From: Campylobacter gracilis
Lineage (GTDB): Bacteria > Campylobacterota > Campylobacteria > Campylobacterales > Campylobacteraceae
NCBI RefSeq assembly: GCF_001190745.1
Contig: NZ_CP012196.1
Coordinates: 1,922,001 to 1,986,000, forward strand
Length of the DNA stretch: 64,000 nt
Reading direction: 5' to 3'
Shown piece by piece: positions 18,310 to 26,078 of this stretch. Within the stretch, counting starts at the first letter, position 1; each line of letters begins with the position of its first letter. The notes under the pieces are model-generated. The model had not been told where the DNA came from, made no database searches, and saw nothing but the letters and a program-made list of their open reading frames with translations. Both the position numbers and the translations under genes were made by a program.

Positions 18310-18876
18310 ATGGCTTATTCAATGGGCGATCTAAAAAAAGGGCTAAAAATCGAGGTGGACGGAATTCCGTTTAAAATCATAGAATACCAACACGTAAAAC
18401 CGGGCAAAGGACCTGCTTTCGTGCGCGTTAAAATAAAATCCTTCATCGATGGCAAGGTGCTTGAAAAGACCTTCCATGCGGGCGATAAATGCGAAGCTCC
18501 GAATCTTGAGGAAAAAGAGATGCAGTATCTCTACGACGATGGCGAAGCGTGTCAGTTTATGGATACCGATAGCTACGAACAGATCGCGATTAGCGACGAG
18601 GACGTGGGCGAGGCGAAAAAATGGATGCTAGATGGCATGATGGTAAATATAATGTTTTACAACGGCAAAGCGATCGGCGTGGATGTGCCGCAGGTGGTGG
18701 AGCTTAAGATCGTAGAAACTGCGCCAAATTTCCGCGGTGATACACAGGGCAGCAATAAAAAGCCCGCCACGCTTGAGACCGGCGCCGTGGTGCAGATCCC
18801 ATTTCACGTGCTCGAAGGCGAGGTCATCCGCGTAGATACCGTCCGCGGCGAGTATATCGAGCGCGCGAATAAATAA
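18310..18876 (+). CDS. efp: Elongation factor P
   Basis: Relieves ribosome stalling at polyproline stretches. Complete at 188 residues: KOW-like N-domain, then two OB domains ending with [11 protein letters not shown]. The tip of the first domain reads [10 protein letters not shown], with Lys33 in the place normally modified by beta-lysylation; the modification genes are not in this window. AAGGAG is correctly spaced from the ATG, and a strong hairpin follows the stop, so it is a single-gene unit. Confidence 0.96.
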   Translation: MAYSMGDLKKGLKIEVDGIPFKIIEYQHVKPGKGPAFVRVKIKSFIDGKVLEKTFHAGDKCEAPNLEEKEMQYLYDDGEACQFMDTDSYEQIAISDEDVGEAKKWMLDGMMVNIMFYNGKAIGVDVPQVVELKIVETAPNFRGDTQGSNKKPATLETGAVVQIPFHVLEGEVIRVDTVRGEYIERANK

Positions 18877-18885
18877 TCCCCCCTG

Positions 18886-18913
18886 TTTTTGCGAAATTTT
18901 GATTTCGCAAAAA
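18886..18913 (+). terminator. Terminator after efp
   Basis: Perfect inverted repeat TTTTTGCGAAAT / ATTTCGCAAAAA with a TTTG loop, starting 9 bases after the efp stop. It is followed by TTCCTCTTTCTTTT, a U-rich tail. The stem is made of the same GCGAAATTT unit that is scattered through the spacers. Confidence 0.75.
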
Positions 18914-19093
18914 TTCCTCTTTCTTTTAAAATTTATAAACTCCGAGCGATAAATTTAAACCGCGATCGTCGCGTAAATTTTGATTAAAATGGCTTTTTAA
19001 ATTCGCCGAAATGCGGGATAATTTAGTCTAAGCTTTACGCGGCGCTGATTTTGGCAAAATTCAGAATGGTTTTACAATTAAATTTGAGCATAA

Positions 19094-19132
19094 AAAGCGC
19101 CCGAAAGCAAATCTTACGACCCACTTTCGGGC
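19094..19132 (-). terminator. Rho-independent terminator of the SelW-like gene
   Basis: On the minus strand GCCCGAAAG pairs perfectly with CTTTCGGGC and is followed by GCTTTTTATG, a classic U-run. It begins 6 bases past the stop codon of the SelW-like gene. This gives independent support that 19139-19372 is a real transcription unit. Confidence 0.85.
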
Positions 19133-19138
19133 TTTGAG

Positions 19139-19372
19139 CTAGGCTGCAACTTTAATTAGATTTAAAATTTCACCTTCACTTGGGAAACGAGGCTTAGCAA
19201 AATCTTTATTAAAGAAAAGCTTTCTGCCGTCAACTTCTACTAGAAAGTCTCCGCTGCCACCAGGGACCAACTCGACAACTGCATCCTTATAGACGCCTGT
19301 TATTTCATCTCTCACACGGAGAGCTTGCGGTCTATAAGATCAAGAATTACAATAAGTAATTACAACCTTCAT
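19139..19372 (-). CDS. Selenoprotein W-like (Rdx family) protein with in-frame TGA = selenocysteine
   Basis: Small thioredoxin-like redox protein, 77 residues, hidden from ORF calling by a TGA at codon 11. The start reads MKVVITYCNS-U-SYRPQALRVRDEI, which has the CxxU redox motif (Cys8, Sec11) directly after a beta strand, as in SelW/Rdx proteins. The remainder (VVELVPGGSGDFLVEVDGRK, LFFNKDFAKPRFPSEGEI, LNLIKVAA) matches the family's G-x-F-E-V strand and F-P-x-x-x-E-I helix. An AAAGGA site precedes the ATG, TACAAT lies about 29 bases upstream, a hairpin with a GUGU loop follows the UGA, and a strong terminator follows the stop. SelA and SelB are encoded in the same window. Redox partner and role are unknown. 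Confidence 0.88.
19309..19323 (-). promoter_or_regulatory. Bacterial SECIS hairpin of the SelW-like gene
   Basis: Perfect 5-bp stem CTCTC/GAGAG with loop CGTGT, lying inside the coding sequence 17 bases past the TGA. Bacterial SECIS elements sit at this distance and present G and U in the apical loop to SelB. The FdhA hairpin in this window has loop GGTGT, sharing GTGT. Confidence 0.75.
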
Positions 19373-19400
19373 CTTTTATTCCTTTCTAAAAAAGTGCCAC

Positions 19401-19406
19401 ATTGTA
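19401..19406 (-). promoter_or_regulatory. -10 element for the SelW-like gene
   Basis: TACAAT on the minus strand in a T-rich context. A transcript start near 19394 would give a leader of about 20 bases containing AAAGGA before the ATG. Confidence 0.5.
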
Positions 19407-19517
19407 GCCAAACTAGCTTAAATTTTAATATAAAGGCCCAATTTCACGCGCCTCAGCATTTAAAATTTACGAGCGAAATTTCGCCGTTTGCAAAGCTTTG
19501 CTGCCGCGAGCCCAAGA

Positions 19518-20228
19518 CTAGTCCTCAAATTTTAAAATTTCATCGTAGCAGAGATAAAAATCGCAGCCGTGCGTATGGAATTTCTTATCGCCGTGAAAGT
19601 GTCCGAAATACCACCGCGCGGGCCTTACGAGCTCAAAGATCCGCTCCAAATACTCAGACGTTTTATCGGGGGTGCTTTTGCTGCACCAAAGGTATTCTTT
19701 TAAAAATTTCATGGCAAACCACGGCGCTGTGTGACTCAGTACCGCATCGATCCGCCTGCCCGCGGCGATGAAATCGCGGGCATTTTGCATCGCGCAAGCA
19801 AACTCCTCCTCGCTTGGAATCTCGCGCGCCCACCAGCTAAGCCCCGGTATCCGATGCGCCTTATCGACGCTAAGCGCGCCGCCGAAGCACAAAAATCGTC
19901 GCCCCGCAATCTCGTAAATTTCGCCACGCCGCAGCCAAAAAATATTCTCGCCGCCCACGCTCACGGTGCCGCGGAATTTCCGCTCGCGCGGCAGCTGATC
20001 CAACATATCGAAATTTTCATGGTTGCCGTCTATGAAAAGAAGCGTGGCGGGGAAATATCTTTCTATATTTTTACGCGCCATAAACTCATCTATCCGCTCG
20101 CTCCAAAACAGCCCGAAATCTCCGAGCACAATGACGAAATCATCAGCGCTAAGCCCACCCGCAAAGGCCTTGTTTGTTATTTTGCCGATCTCGTTTATTC
20201 CGTGCGTATCGCCGCAAAGATATATCAT
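19518..20228 (-). CDS. Metallophosphoesterase
   Basis: Calcineurin-type phosphoesterase of 236 residues. All five metal-site blocks are visible in order: GDTHG near the N-terminus, VLGDFG, DGNHEN, SHTAP and GHFHGD. It probably acts on a phosphomono- or diester in the cytoplasm; no signal peptide is present. The substrate is unknown. It stands alone, with the SelW-like gene downstream on the same strand but separated by 145 bases. Confidence 0.85.
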   Translation of the reverse strand: MIYLCGDTHGINEIGKITNKAFAGGLSADDFVIVLGDFGLFWSERIDEFMARKNIERYFPATLLFIDGNHENFDMLDQLPRERKFRGTVSVGGENIFWLRRGEIYEIAGRRFLCFGGALSVDKAHRIPGLSWWAREIPSEEEFACAMQNARDFIAAGRRIDAVLSHTAPWFAMKFLKEYLWCSKSTPDKTSEYLERIFELVRPARWYFGHFHGDKKFHTHGCDFYLCYDEILKFED

Positions 20229-20571
20229 CTGCCTCTTCTTTTTTGCTTTCTTAATTTAACTCGCCGCACTTTGCCACAGCCCGTGCGAATGAAATTTAAG
20301 CGCTAAATTTTACTGCCGTTTATGTATCGCAACGCTCTGTGCTCCAGCCGCAACCGCGCAAATTTAATCCGAATTAGAAGCGTAAATTTAGGCGACGAAA
20401 TTTTAAAAGCGTGGGCATCAAGCCTGTCGCCGCACAAATTTAAAGCCACGGCCTCTGATCTTAAATTTCGCGGCGCGGATCTAAGCGGCGAAATCCGAGC
20501 AAGCGTAGCTTTGCTTACTGCCACTAAATTTTAAATTTAGCGACGGACTTTCTAAATTTATAATGAACCAC
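20229..20571. other. Spacer without a gene
   Basis: No coding frame with a ribosome site or recognisable motif. AAATTT cores are frequent, continuing into the more regular tandem stretch to the right. Confidence 0.5.
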
Positions 20572-20668
20572 GTAAATTTAGCGGCGGATTGCGCAATTTC
20601 CACAAAGAGCTTTGTAAATTTTCACAACGAACTTTGTAAATTCCACAACAAGCCACCTAAATTTAAAG
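20572..20668. repeat. Degenerate tandem repeat, 21-22 bp units
   Basis: Units begin at about 20572, 20593, 20614, 20636 and 20658 with the pattern G(T/C)AAATTT(Y)CACAANNNNCTTT. The third and fourth units (GTAAATTTTCACAACGAAC and GTAAATTCCACAACAAGCC) are the closest pair. The array lies just past the ape1 stop codon. Unit length differs from the 15-bp spacing seen at 14126-14745, though the AAATT core is shared. Confidence 0.65.
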
Positions 20669-20675
20669 ATTAAAT

Positions 20676-21734
20676 TTAAAGCCTGCCGCGCAATTTCGTC
20701 GCCAGCGCTGCGCCGATTTTTTCGTAGCCCTCTTTTTGCAAGTGGATTTCGTCAGGGCGGATCAGCCCACGCTCGCGCCAGCCGCGCCAGCCGCCATCCT
20801 CATCCATAAGACCGGCTATGTCGTAAAACATCGCCCCTTCGTCTCGCGCTAGATGCGCTAGCACCTCCGCAGCGCGTGAGGCGTTTGGCACTTTAGGGCT
20901 TCGCGGCGGCGCTACAAGCAGGATTTTTGCACCGGGAGCTGCGGAGCGGACGGAGCGAAGCAGCCCACGGACGCTTTGGTAGAATTTTTGCTCGTCAAAT
21001 TTCGGATCCATCGCGTCGTTTGTGCCATAAGCGATAACTACGAGATTGTATCTAAGTCCCGAAAAATCCCTACCAAAGGCATCTGCACCCCATTTTTCGT
21101 AGAGATTGCTAAACGCGCCGTTGCTCGCACAAGAGTCTGCAAAGCGCGCGTTTTTACGATAAATTTTATATCCTCCAAGCTCTGCTCCGTCACGCAGCGA
21201 TCTAATTTCGATCGGAAATCTAAGTCGCAGCTTAGAATACTCCCATTTCTGCGGCACTTCTTGCGAAATATACGCGCTTAGCCCACTTGCATCGCGCACG
21301 CGAAAAATCTCGCCACTCTGATCCGATTTATGCAAAATTTCGACATAAAAATCGCCGCTAAGTTGCTTTAGCTCCAGCCGCACGTTAGCGCCTTTTTTGC
21401 CGGTAGCGATCACTCCACATAACGGGAAATCGGGGTCTTGCTCGGTGCGGGATGAGATTACATTAAAGCCGCTTTGCTTAAATTCTATATTTTCGCTTTT
21501 ATGGTATTTAGGCATCATCGCAGGCACGAAGCCGACGCTGTTTTGCACGAAAAAGCCGTGTCTGAAAGCATCTATCAGCGCGTCGCTTCCTAAATGCGAA
21601 TCGCCAAAAAATTTCACTCCAAAGCCCGCAGAGCTTTTTGCGTTTGCGGAATTTATGCCGCGGACGCCTGCGTTTGCCGCGCATCCGCCTAATAATGCGG
21701 CAAATAAAATCACTATAAATTTACTCAACTTCAA
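20676..21734 (-). CDS. ape1: Peptidoglycan O-acetyl esterase, SGNH family lipoprotein
   Basis: Likely removes O-acetyl groups from peptidoglycan, opposing PatA/PatB. Residues 1-18 are a lipoprotein signal with lipobox LLGGC (Cys18). SGNH blocks are FFGDSHLGSD (nucleophile Ser46), AYGTNDAMD, and RPDEIHLQKEGY (Asp328, His331). The insert between the first and second blocks may be a carbohydrate-binding region as known for C. jejuni Ape1. The gene overlaps the end of the upstream PatB-like gene by 14 bases, giving the order patA-patB-ape1. The name rests on this context plus the motifs. Confidence 0.78.
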   Translation of the reverse strand: MKLSKFIVILFAALLGGCAANAGVRGINSANAKSSAGFGVKFFGDSHLGSDALIDAFRHGFFVQNSVGFVPAMMPKYHKSENIEFKQSGFNVISSRTEQDPDFPLCGVIATGKKGANVRLELKQLSGDFYVEILHKSDQSGEIFRVRDASGLSAYISQEVPQKWEYSKLRLRFPIEIRSLRDGAELGGYKIYRKNARFADSCASNGAFSNLYEKWGADAFGRDFSGLRYNLVVIAYGTNDAMDPKFDEQKFYQSVRGLLRSVRSAAPGAKILLVAPPRSPKVPNASRAAEVLAHLARDEGAMFYDIAGLMDEDGGWRGWRERGLIRPDEIHLQKEGYEKIGAALATKLRGRL

Positions 21735-23031
21735 TCCTTGATAAAATTTCTTTCGCTACCGCTTCGCAACCCTCTTTGCTCATATGAATGCCGTCGTCTT
21801 GGCGCACGCGCACGAGCTTGGAGCCGCTTTGCAGATAGGTTTTATAGACGCCTTTTTCGCACACCAGCGGGGTTGTTTGCATAAAATACCCGCCAAGCGC
21901 CATACTTGCGTCGGCATATATTTGATTTAGCAGCTGCGTTTTCTCCTCAAAATCGGGCTTTTGCATACACGGCATCGCAAGCCACAGCACTCCTGCACCG
22001 TGCGAGTGCGCCGTATCGTAGATCTCACGCACTCTTGAGGCGTAAAACTCCCGCCAGCGCGGCGTTTTAATGCCATAAGTTTTACCTCCTGCGCGATACT
22101 CCCAGACGTCATTGGCGCCCAGCAGCACGACTACGAGCTTAACGCCGCCATTCTCTCTAAGCGCAGTATCGAGCGTCTTTTGCCAGTCGAAAGATTTCTT
22201 GCTCGCAAGCCCCGTAGATTGCTTGCTAAGATCAATCACCCTCAGGCTTCGCTTCGGGAAAAATTTCTTAGCATTCATCCCCACGTATTGCATCAGACTA
22301 TCACCCATAAAAAGCACCTCATCGCCTGCATTTAGGCGGATTTTGCCATCGTCGCTAAGCGAAATTTTAGCATCAACCTCCACGGAGCCTTGCGTCGTTA
22401 AATTCTGCTCCAAGGCCTGCGGAGCGGGAAGTTGAGAATCGGAATTCTCGCCGCTTTGCAAGGTTGCGCTTGCCGTGACGGGATTTTGCGGCGCAGAGGA
22501 GCTGCGCGGTACAGAGCTTGTTGTAGCCAGGCTTTGTGACACGGAATTTTGCGAAGTAGAATTTTGAGGGGCGGAATTTTGTGCGTAAGGCTCCTGCGCA
22601 GAATCGCGCGTCTTTAAATGATGCGTAGAATTATTTAAGGCAGAATTCTTTGCAGCATGGGCTTGCGGCTTGCTATCTTGCGGTTTAACGCTTTGCGAAA
22701 CATCGTGATCTCGCGCCCTCGTGCTTTGCAAAGCTTGATTTTCCGCCATACGATCTTGCGTAGACTTTTTAAAATTTTCGCTTCCGCCATGCGGACTTGC
22801 GTCCTCATCCTTGCTAATATCCTCGCCTTTGATACGCTGCTCAAGCTTATCTGCGCCATTTGCAATCTTTTCGTAGATCTCTCCGCCTACGCGAAACGGC
22901 GAGCGGCGCAGCCATTCTTCCAGCCCAAAATCATCGTGAAATCGCTGCTCCAAATAATAAAGCAGCGAGCCTTGCATAAAAAATGCTGAGAAAAGCAGCG
23001 CAAAAAGCAGAGTCGAAACAAACCTAAGCAT
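21721..23031 (-). CDS. patB: Peptidoglycan O-acetyltransferase PatB-like (DUF459 SGNH) with a low-complexity linker
   Basis: Periplasmic SGNH-fold protein that probably passes acetyl groups delivered by PatA to muramic acid. One N-terminal membrane anchor is followed by a linker and the catalytic domain: VLFMGDSLMQYVG (Ser245), LLGANDVWEY, and DGIHMSKEG (Asp413, His416). Residues about 85-200 are low-complexity, with QNS-type pentads such as QNSAPQNSTSQNSVSQ. The DNA there shows GGAATTTT cores at 22545, 22560 and 22575, exactly 15 bases apart. It starts directly after the patA stop codon. Length of 436 exceeds usual PatB because of this linker. Confidence 0.75.
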   Translation of the reverse strand: MLRFVSTLLFALLFSAFFMQGSLLYYLEQRFHDDFGLEEWLRRSPFRVGGEIYEKIANGADKLEQRIKGEDISKDEDASPHGGSENFKKSTQDRMAENQALQSTRARDHDVSQSVKPQDSKPQAHAAKNSALNNSTHHLKTRDSAQEPYAQNSAPQNSTSQNSVSQSLATTSSVPRSSSAPQNPVTASATLQSGENSDSQLPAPQALEQNLTTQGSVEVDAKISLSDDGKIRLNAGDEVLFMGDSLMQYVGMNAKKFFPKRSLRVIDLSKQSTGLASKKSFDWQKTLDTALRENGGVKLVVVLLGANDVWEYRAGGKTYGIKTPRWREFYASRVREIYDTAHSHGAGVLWLAMPCMQKPDFEEKTQLLNQIYADASMALGGYFMQTTPLVCEKGVYKTYLQSGSKLVRVRQDDGIHMSKEGCEAVAKEILSRIEVE

Positions 23032-24591
23032 CTAAAATCCTGCGTAGATGAAATTTGGAATTCCGCTTGGCATCAGCGCGAAAATCAGCGTGAAGATCAT
23101 GCCGAGCACGAGAGCTTTAGGTAAAAACGGCAGCTCGGCAAAAAGCGCGATCAAAGTATCTTTAAGAGCTGAAATTTTAGGATAAACAAAAATCCCCGCT
23201 AAAATCACCGCAAGCACCGCTAGCTCGCTAATATCTCCGAAAGCTCGTGCGCGGGCAAAAGCGCTCAAAATCGCCGCCGCATCTGGCAGGGAATTGGCAA
23301 AAAAAATCCAAGCGAAACTTACAAAAATATAGGTGCAAAATAGCGCCAAATGTGGATTTAGCGGCTTTACGCCCACTTTGGCAAGACATTTTAAAAACAC
23401 AAGCGCTGCTCCGTGCAAAAGCCCCCAAATCAAAAAATTTAATCCCGCGCCGTGCCAAATGCCCGAGAGCGCAAACGCGATTAGCAAATTTACGCAGGTG
23501 CGCGCAAAGCCATTGCGCGAGCCGCCGAGCGGGATATAAATATAATCGCGTATAAACGTGGATAAGCTGATATGCCAGCGATCCCAAAACTCGCCTAAAT
23601 TCTTAGCCGCATAGGGCATATTAAAATTCTGAGGCAGCTTAAAGCCCATCGCAAGCCCAAGAGCCCGCGCCATATCGATAAAGCCGCTAAAATTCGTATA
23701 AAGCACCACGCCATAAAGTAGCAGTGCAGCTAGAATTTGCGCCACGGAAGACTCTGGCTCGTCGCCGTAAACGCCTGAAATCACATCGCTATAATACGCG
23801 CCCAAATAGCCGCTAATAAGCAGCAACTTAACTAAGGCAAAAATTATAAGCACATAAATTTCATCGGCATTGCCAAAGTGCTTGAAGCGATCAAACTGCG
23901 GCAGTACTGGCTCTACGCCCTTGGCAGCGCTAGCGCGCCCGATAGGACCCATCACGACGCTAGGGAAAAATGCCAAAAAGCACGCCAAGCTCAAAAAGCC
24001 CTGCTCGCCGCATTCGCGCCTATAAACCGAGACGAAATAGGTGATCGACATAAAAACATAATATGAAATTCCAAGCGGAAACGCCACGCTATCAACGGCA
24101 CCTAGGTGCAGCGCAGCAAGCGCAGCATTGAAAAACTCCCTGACGTAGCCATAATATTTAAAAAACGCAAGAAAAAATAAGCCACCAGCAACTGCCGCAA
24201 GCATCACCGCACGCGCCTTCGCAGTTGGTAGTGGAATCTGCTTCGCTAGCCCTGCTTTTTGTACCTGCTTGGCTATGCCAGCTTGTTTTGCTGCGCTCAT
24301 CTGCTTGGCTGCCGCTTTACGCGAGAGCTTTTTCTTGTGCGAAGACTGCTTTGCGGGCGGTATGGCTTTCGCAACTACGCGATTAGCGCGCGCGATACAC
24401 ACCCCTGCAAAATATACGAAAGCACTATAGGCTGCAAGCACTAGCGCAAAGCGCGGATTTATGGAGCACATAAAGCCGTAGCTTGCCAGCAGGATCAGGA
24501 TTTTTTGCGCGAAAATATGATTTTTGAGCGTCCAATAAACGATTAAAAACGCTAAAAAAGCAAGGACAAACTCAGGCGAAAAAAATGTCAT
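23032..24591 (-). CDS. patA: MBOAT O-acyltransferase PatA-like
   Basis: Polytopic membrane protein that moves acetyl groups across the inner membrane for peptidoglycan O-acetylation (AlgI/DltB family). The catalytic histidine is His380 in LSGIWHGAGLNFLIWG, and the upstream block NFNMPYAAKNLGEFWDRWHISLSTFIRDYIYIPLGG is diagnostic for AlgI/PatA-type proteins. Length of 519 residues includes an extra basic, repetitive stretch near residues 75-130 (AAKQMSAAKQAGIAKQVQKAGLAKQ), likely cytoplasmic. It is the first gene of the patA-patB-ape1 operon. Confidence 0.82.
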   Translation of the reverse strand: MTFFSPEFVLAFLAFLIVYWTLKNHIFAQKILILLASYGFMCSINPRFALVLAAYSAFVYFAGVCIARANRVVAKAIPPAKQSSHKKKLSRKAAAKQMSAAKQAGIAKQVQKAGLAKQIPLPTAKARAVMLAAVAGGLFFLAFFKYYGYVREFFNAALAALHLGAVDSVAFPLGISYYVFMSITYFVSVYRRECGEQGFLSLACFLAFFPSVVMGPIGRASAAKGVEPVLPQFDRFKHFGNADEIYVLIIFALVKLLLISGYLGAYYSDVISGVYGDEPESSVAQILAALLLYGVVLYTNFSGFIDMARALGLAMGFKLPQNFNMPYAAKNLGEFWDRWHISLSTFIRDYIYIPLGGSRNGFARTCVNLLIAFALSGIWHGAGLNFLIWGLLHGAALVFLKCLAKVGVKPLNPHLALFCTYIFVSFAWIFFANSLPDAAAILSAFARARAFGDISELAVLAVILAGIFVYPKISALKDTLIALFAELPFLPKALVLGMIFTLIFALMPSGIPNFIYAGF

Positions 24592-26029
24592 TCAATCTTT
24601 CCAATTTAAATTTTTAAAGCTCTTGCGGCTTTTAAACGCTCGCGGCGCGAAATTTATACGAAGCGAAAAAGCTTTTTTAAATCGCTTACAACGCGAGATT
24701 TTATGCGCAGATACGGCGTTGCGTCGCTAAACACGCTAATAAATTTAGCGTCCAAATCCTTAGATTCACGGGCACCTTGCATGCGAGCCCTTGCCGCGTG
24801 AGCGAAATTCCGCCACAATAGTAAAATTTGAAACGCAAATGAGGGCTCGACGCACGAATAAAATTTTTAAACGCGCTGAGCGGTTTATCATCAATTCTTA
24901 TGAAACCCCACAAACGCAATCTCACAGGTTCTACCCGAAGGATTTCAAAATAAGCGCCTTTTGGAATCATGCCATATAAATTAGATGCGCGATGCCGCTA
25001 AAATCCTGCGAAATAAGATGAACCACACTTCATCACAACTATGAGGGCCAAAATTCTACAAAATAAAATCTAAAAGCCTAAATTTTGTAGCGATGATAAA
25101 ATTTCCGCCTGTTAAAATCTACCACGCAAAATTACTAAGCAAAATCCCACTTTAAAGCGTGATAGAAACCATCTAAAAGCTGCGCCTTATGAGCCAAAAT
25201 CATGGCTTTATTTTTACTGCAAATTGCAGACCTGCGCCGCCATAAAGCCCCTTTTAATTTTGTGGCAGCGTAAATGCCCCTTGCGCTAGCCTCGCTCTTT
25301 CGAACAAAATGCAAGTTAAAATCAACGAGCTTTGCATCGTAAATTTTAGCTCTAAGCTCGAATCTAGCGCGACAACGTAACTTTAGGCTCACCAGGCAAA
25401 ATTAGTCGTAAATTTCATGCGGCTGCATAGATTTCAACCCGGGCTGAAATTTAACGTAGCAGGCGGGCCTCGCTTCGTAAATTAGCCATTCTAACGCGAT
25501 AGTGTAAATTTCAATTTGCGATTTAAAATTTTCTAGCATAACGATGCAAATTTAGCTCACGTTTTAAAATTCCAATTTTCGCGGTGCGAACAGTTCATAA
25601 AACGCCGCGTAAAATTGCAAATTTCAGCGTTTTTTATTCGGCTGGCGAGGTTTGTGCGCACAAGAACTGATTTGCGAAAATTTTAAAATTTATCGCTTGC
25701 CCCAGCCTGCCTTCAGGGCAATCGCAATAAAATTTACGCTCCGCGTCTCAAGCAAGCGAGCAGTTGCGATGAAATTCCGAGCTAGCAGTCGAGATGAAAT
25801 TTTACGCTGCATTTTAAAAAAATCCCGCGCCCACCCAACTGCGAAATCCGTAAATCTCACGCTAAATTTCATATTGCTGCATTACTTAGCGGCTATCAAA
25901 TATGCTTGCCAAGCAAACGCGTAGAAAACTCTCACCGCCCTTTAATGCTCGTTCGAAGTAAAATTTCACGCAGATGTTTTAACGGTCCATGCTCGAAATA
26001 AACGCTCCACATAATTCTATCGCAAAACG
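24592..26029. other. Long gene-free stretch, AATT-core rich
   Basis: About 1.4 kb between patA and metE. Several overlapping 60-90-codon frames occur on both strands, with no ribosome sites, family motifs or signal peptides; I regard them as chance. AAATTT, AAAATTTT and GAATTC cores recur at short intervals separated by GC-rich bases. No tRNA or other RNA was recognised. A decayed gene cannot be excluded. Confidence 0.5.
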
Positions 26030-26057
26030 GCTGCCGGGTGGAATTTTACCCGACAGC
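26030..26057 (-). terminator. Terminator after metE
   Basis: A 10-bp stem (GCTGTCGGGT / ACCCGGCAGC read on the minus strand, one G-U pair) with an 8-base loop, 21 bases past the metE stop. The transcript then reads CGTTTTGCG, a short U-run. Confidence 0.7.
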
Positions 26058-26078
26058 AAAGTCCGTGTTGCCTGAAAT

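Noticed and set aside
19325-19771. 148-codon plus-strand frame
   Set aside because: Antisense to the SelW-like gene and the metallophosphoesterase; no ribosome site or motif.
24701-25924. Several 60-90-codon frames in the patA-metE spacer
   Set aside because: Overlapping on both strands, no ribosome sites, no recognisable families.
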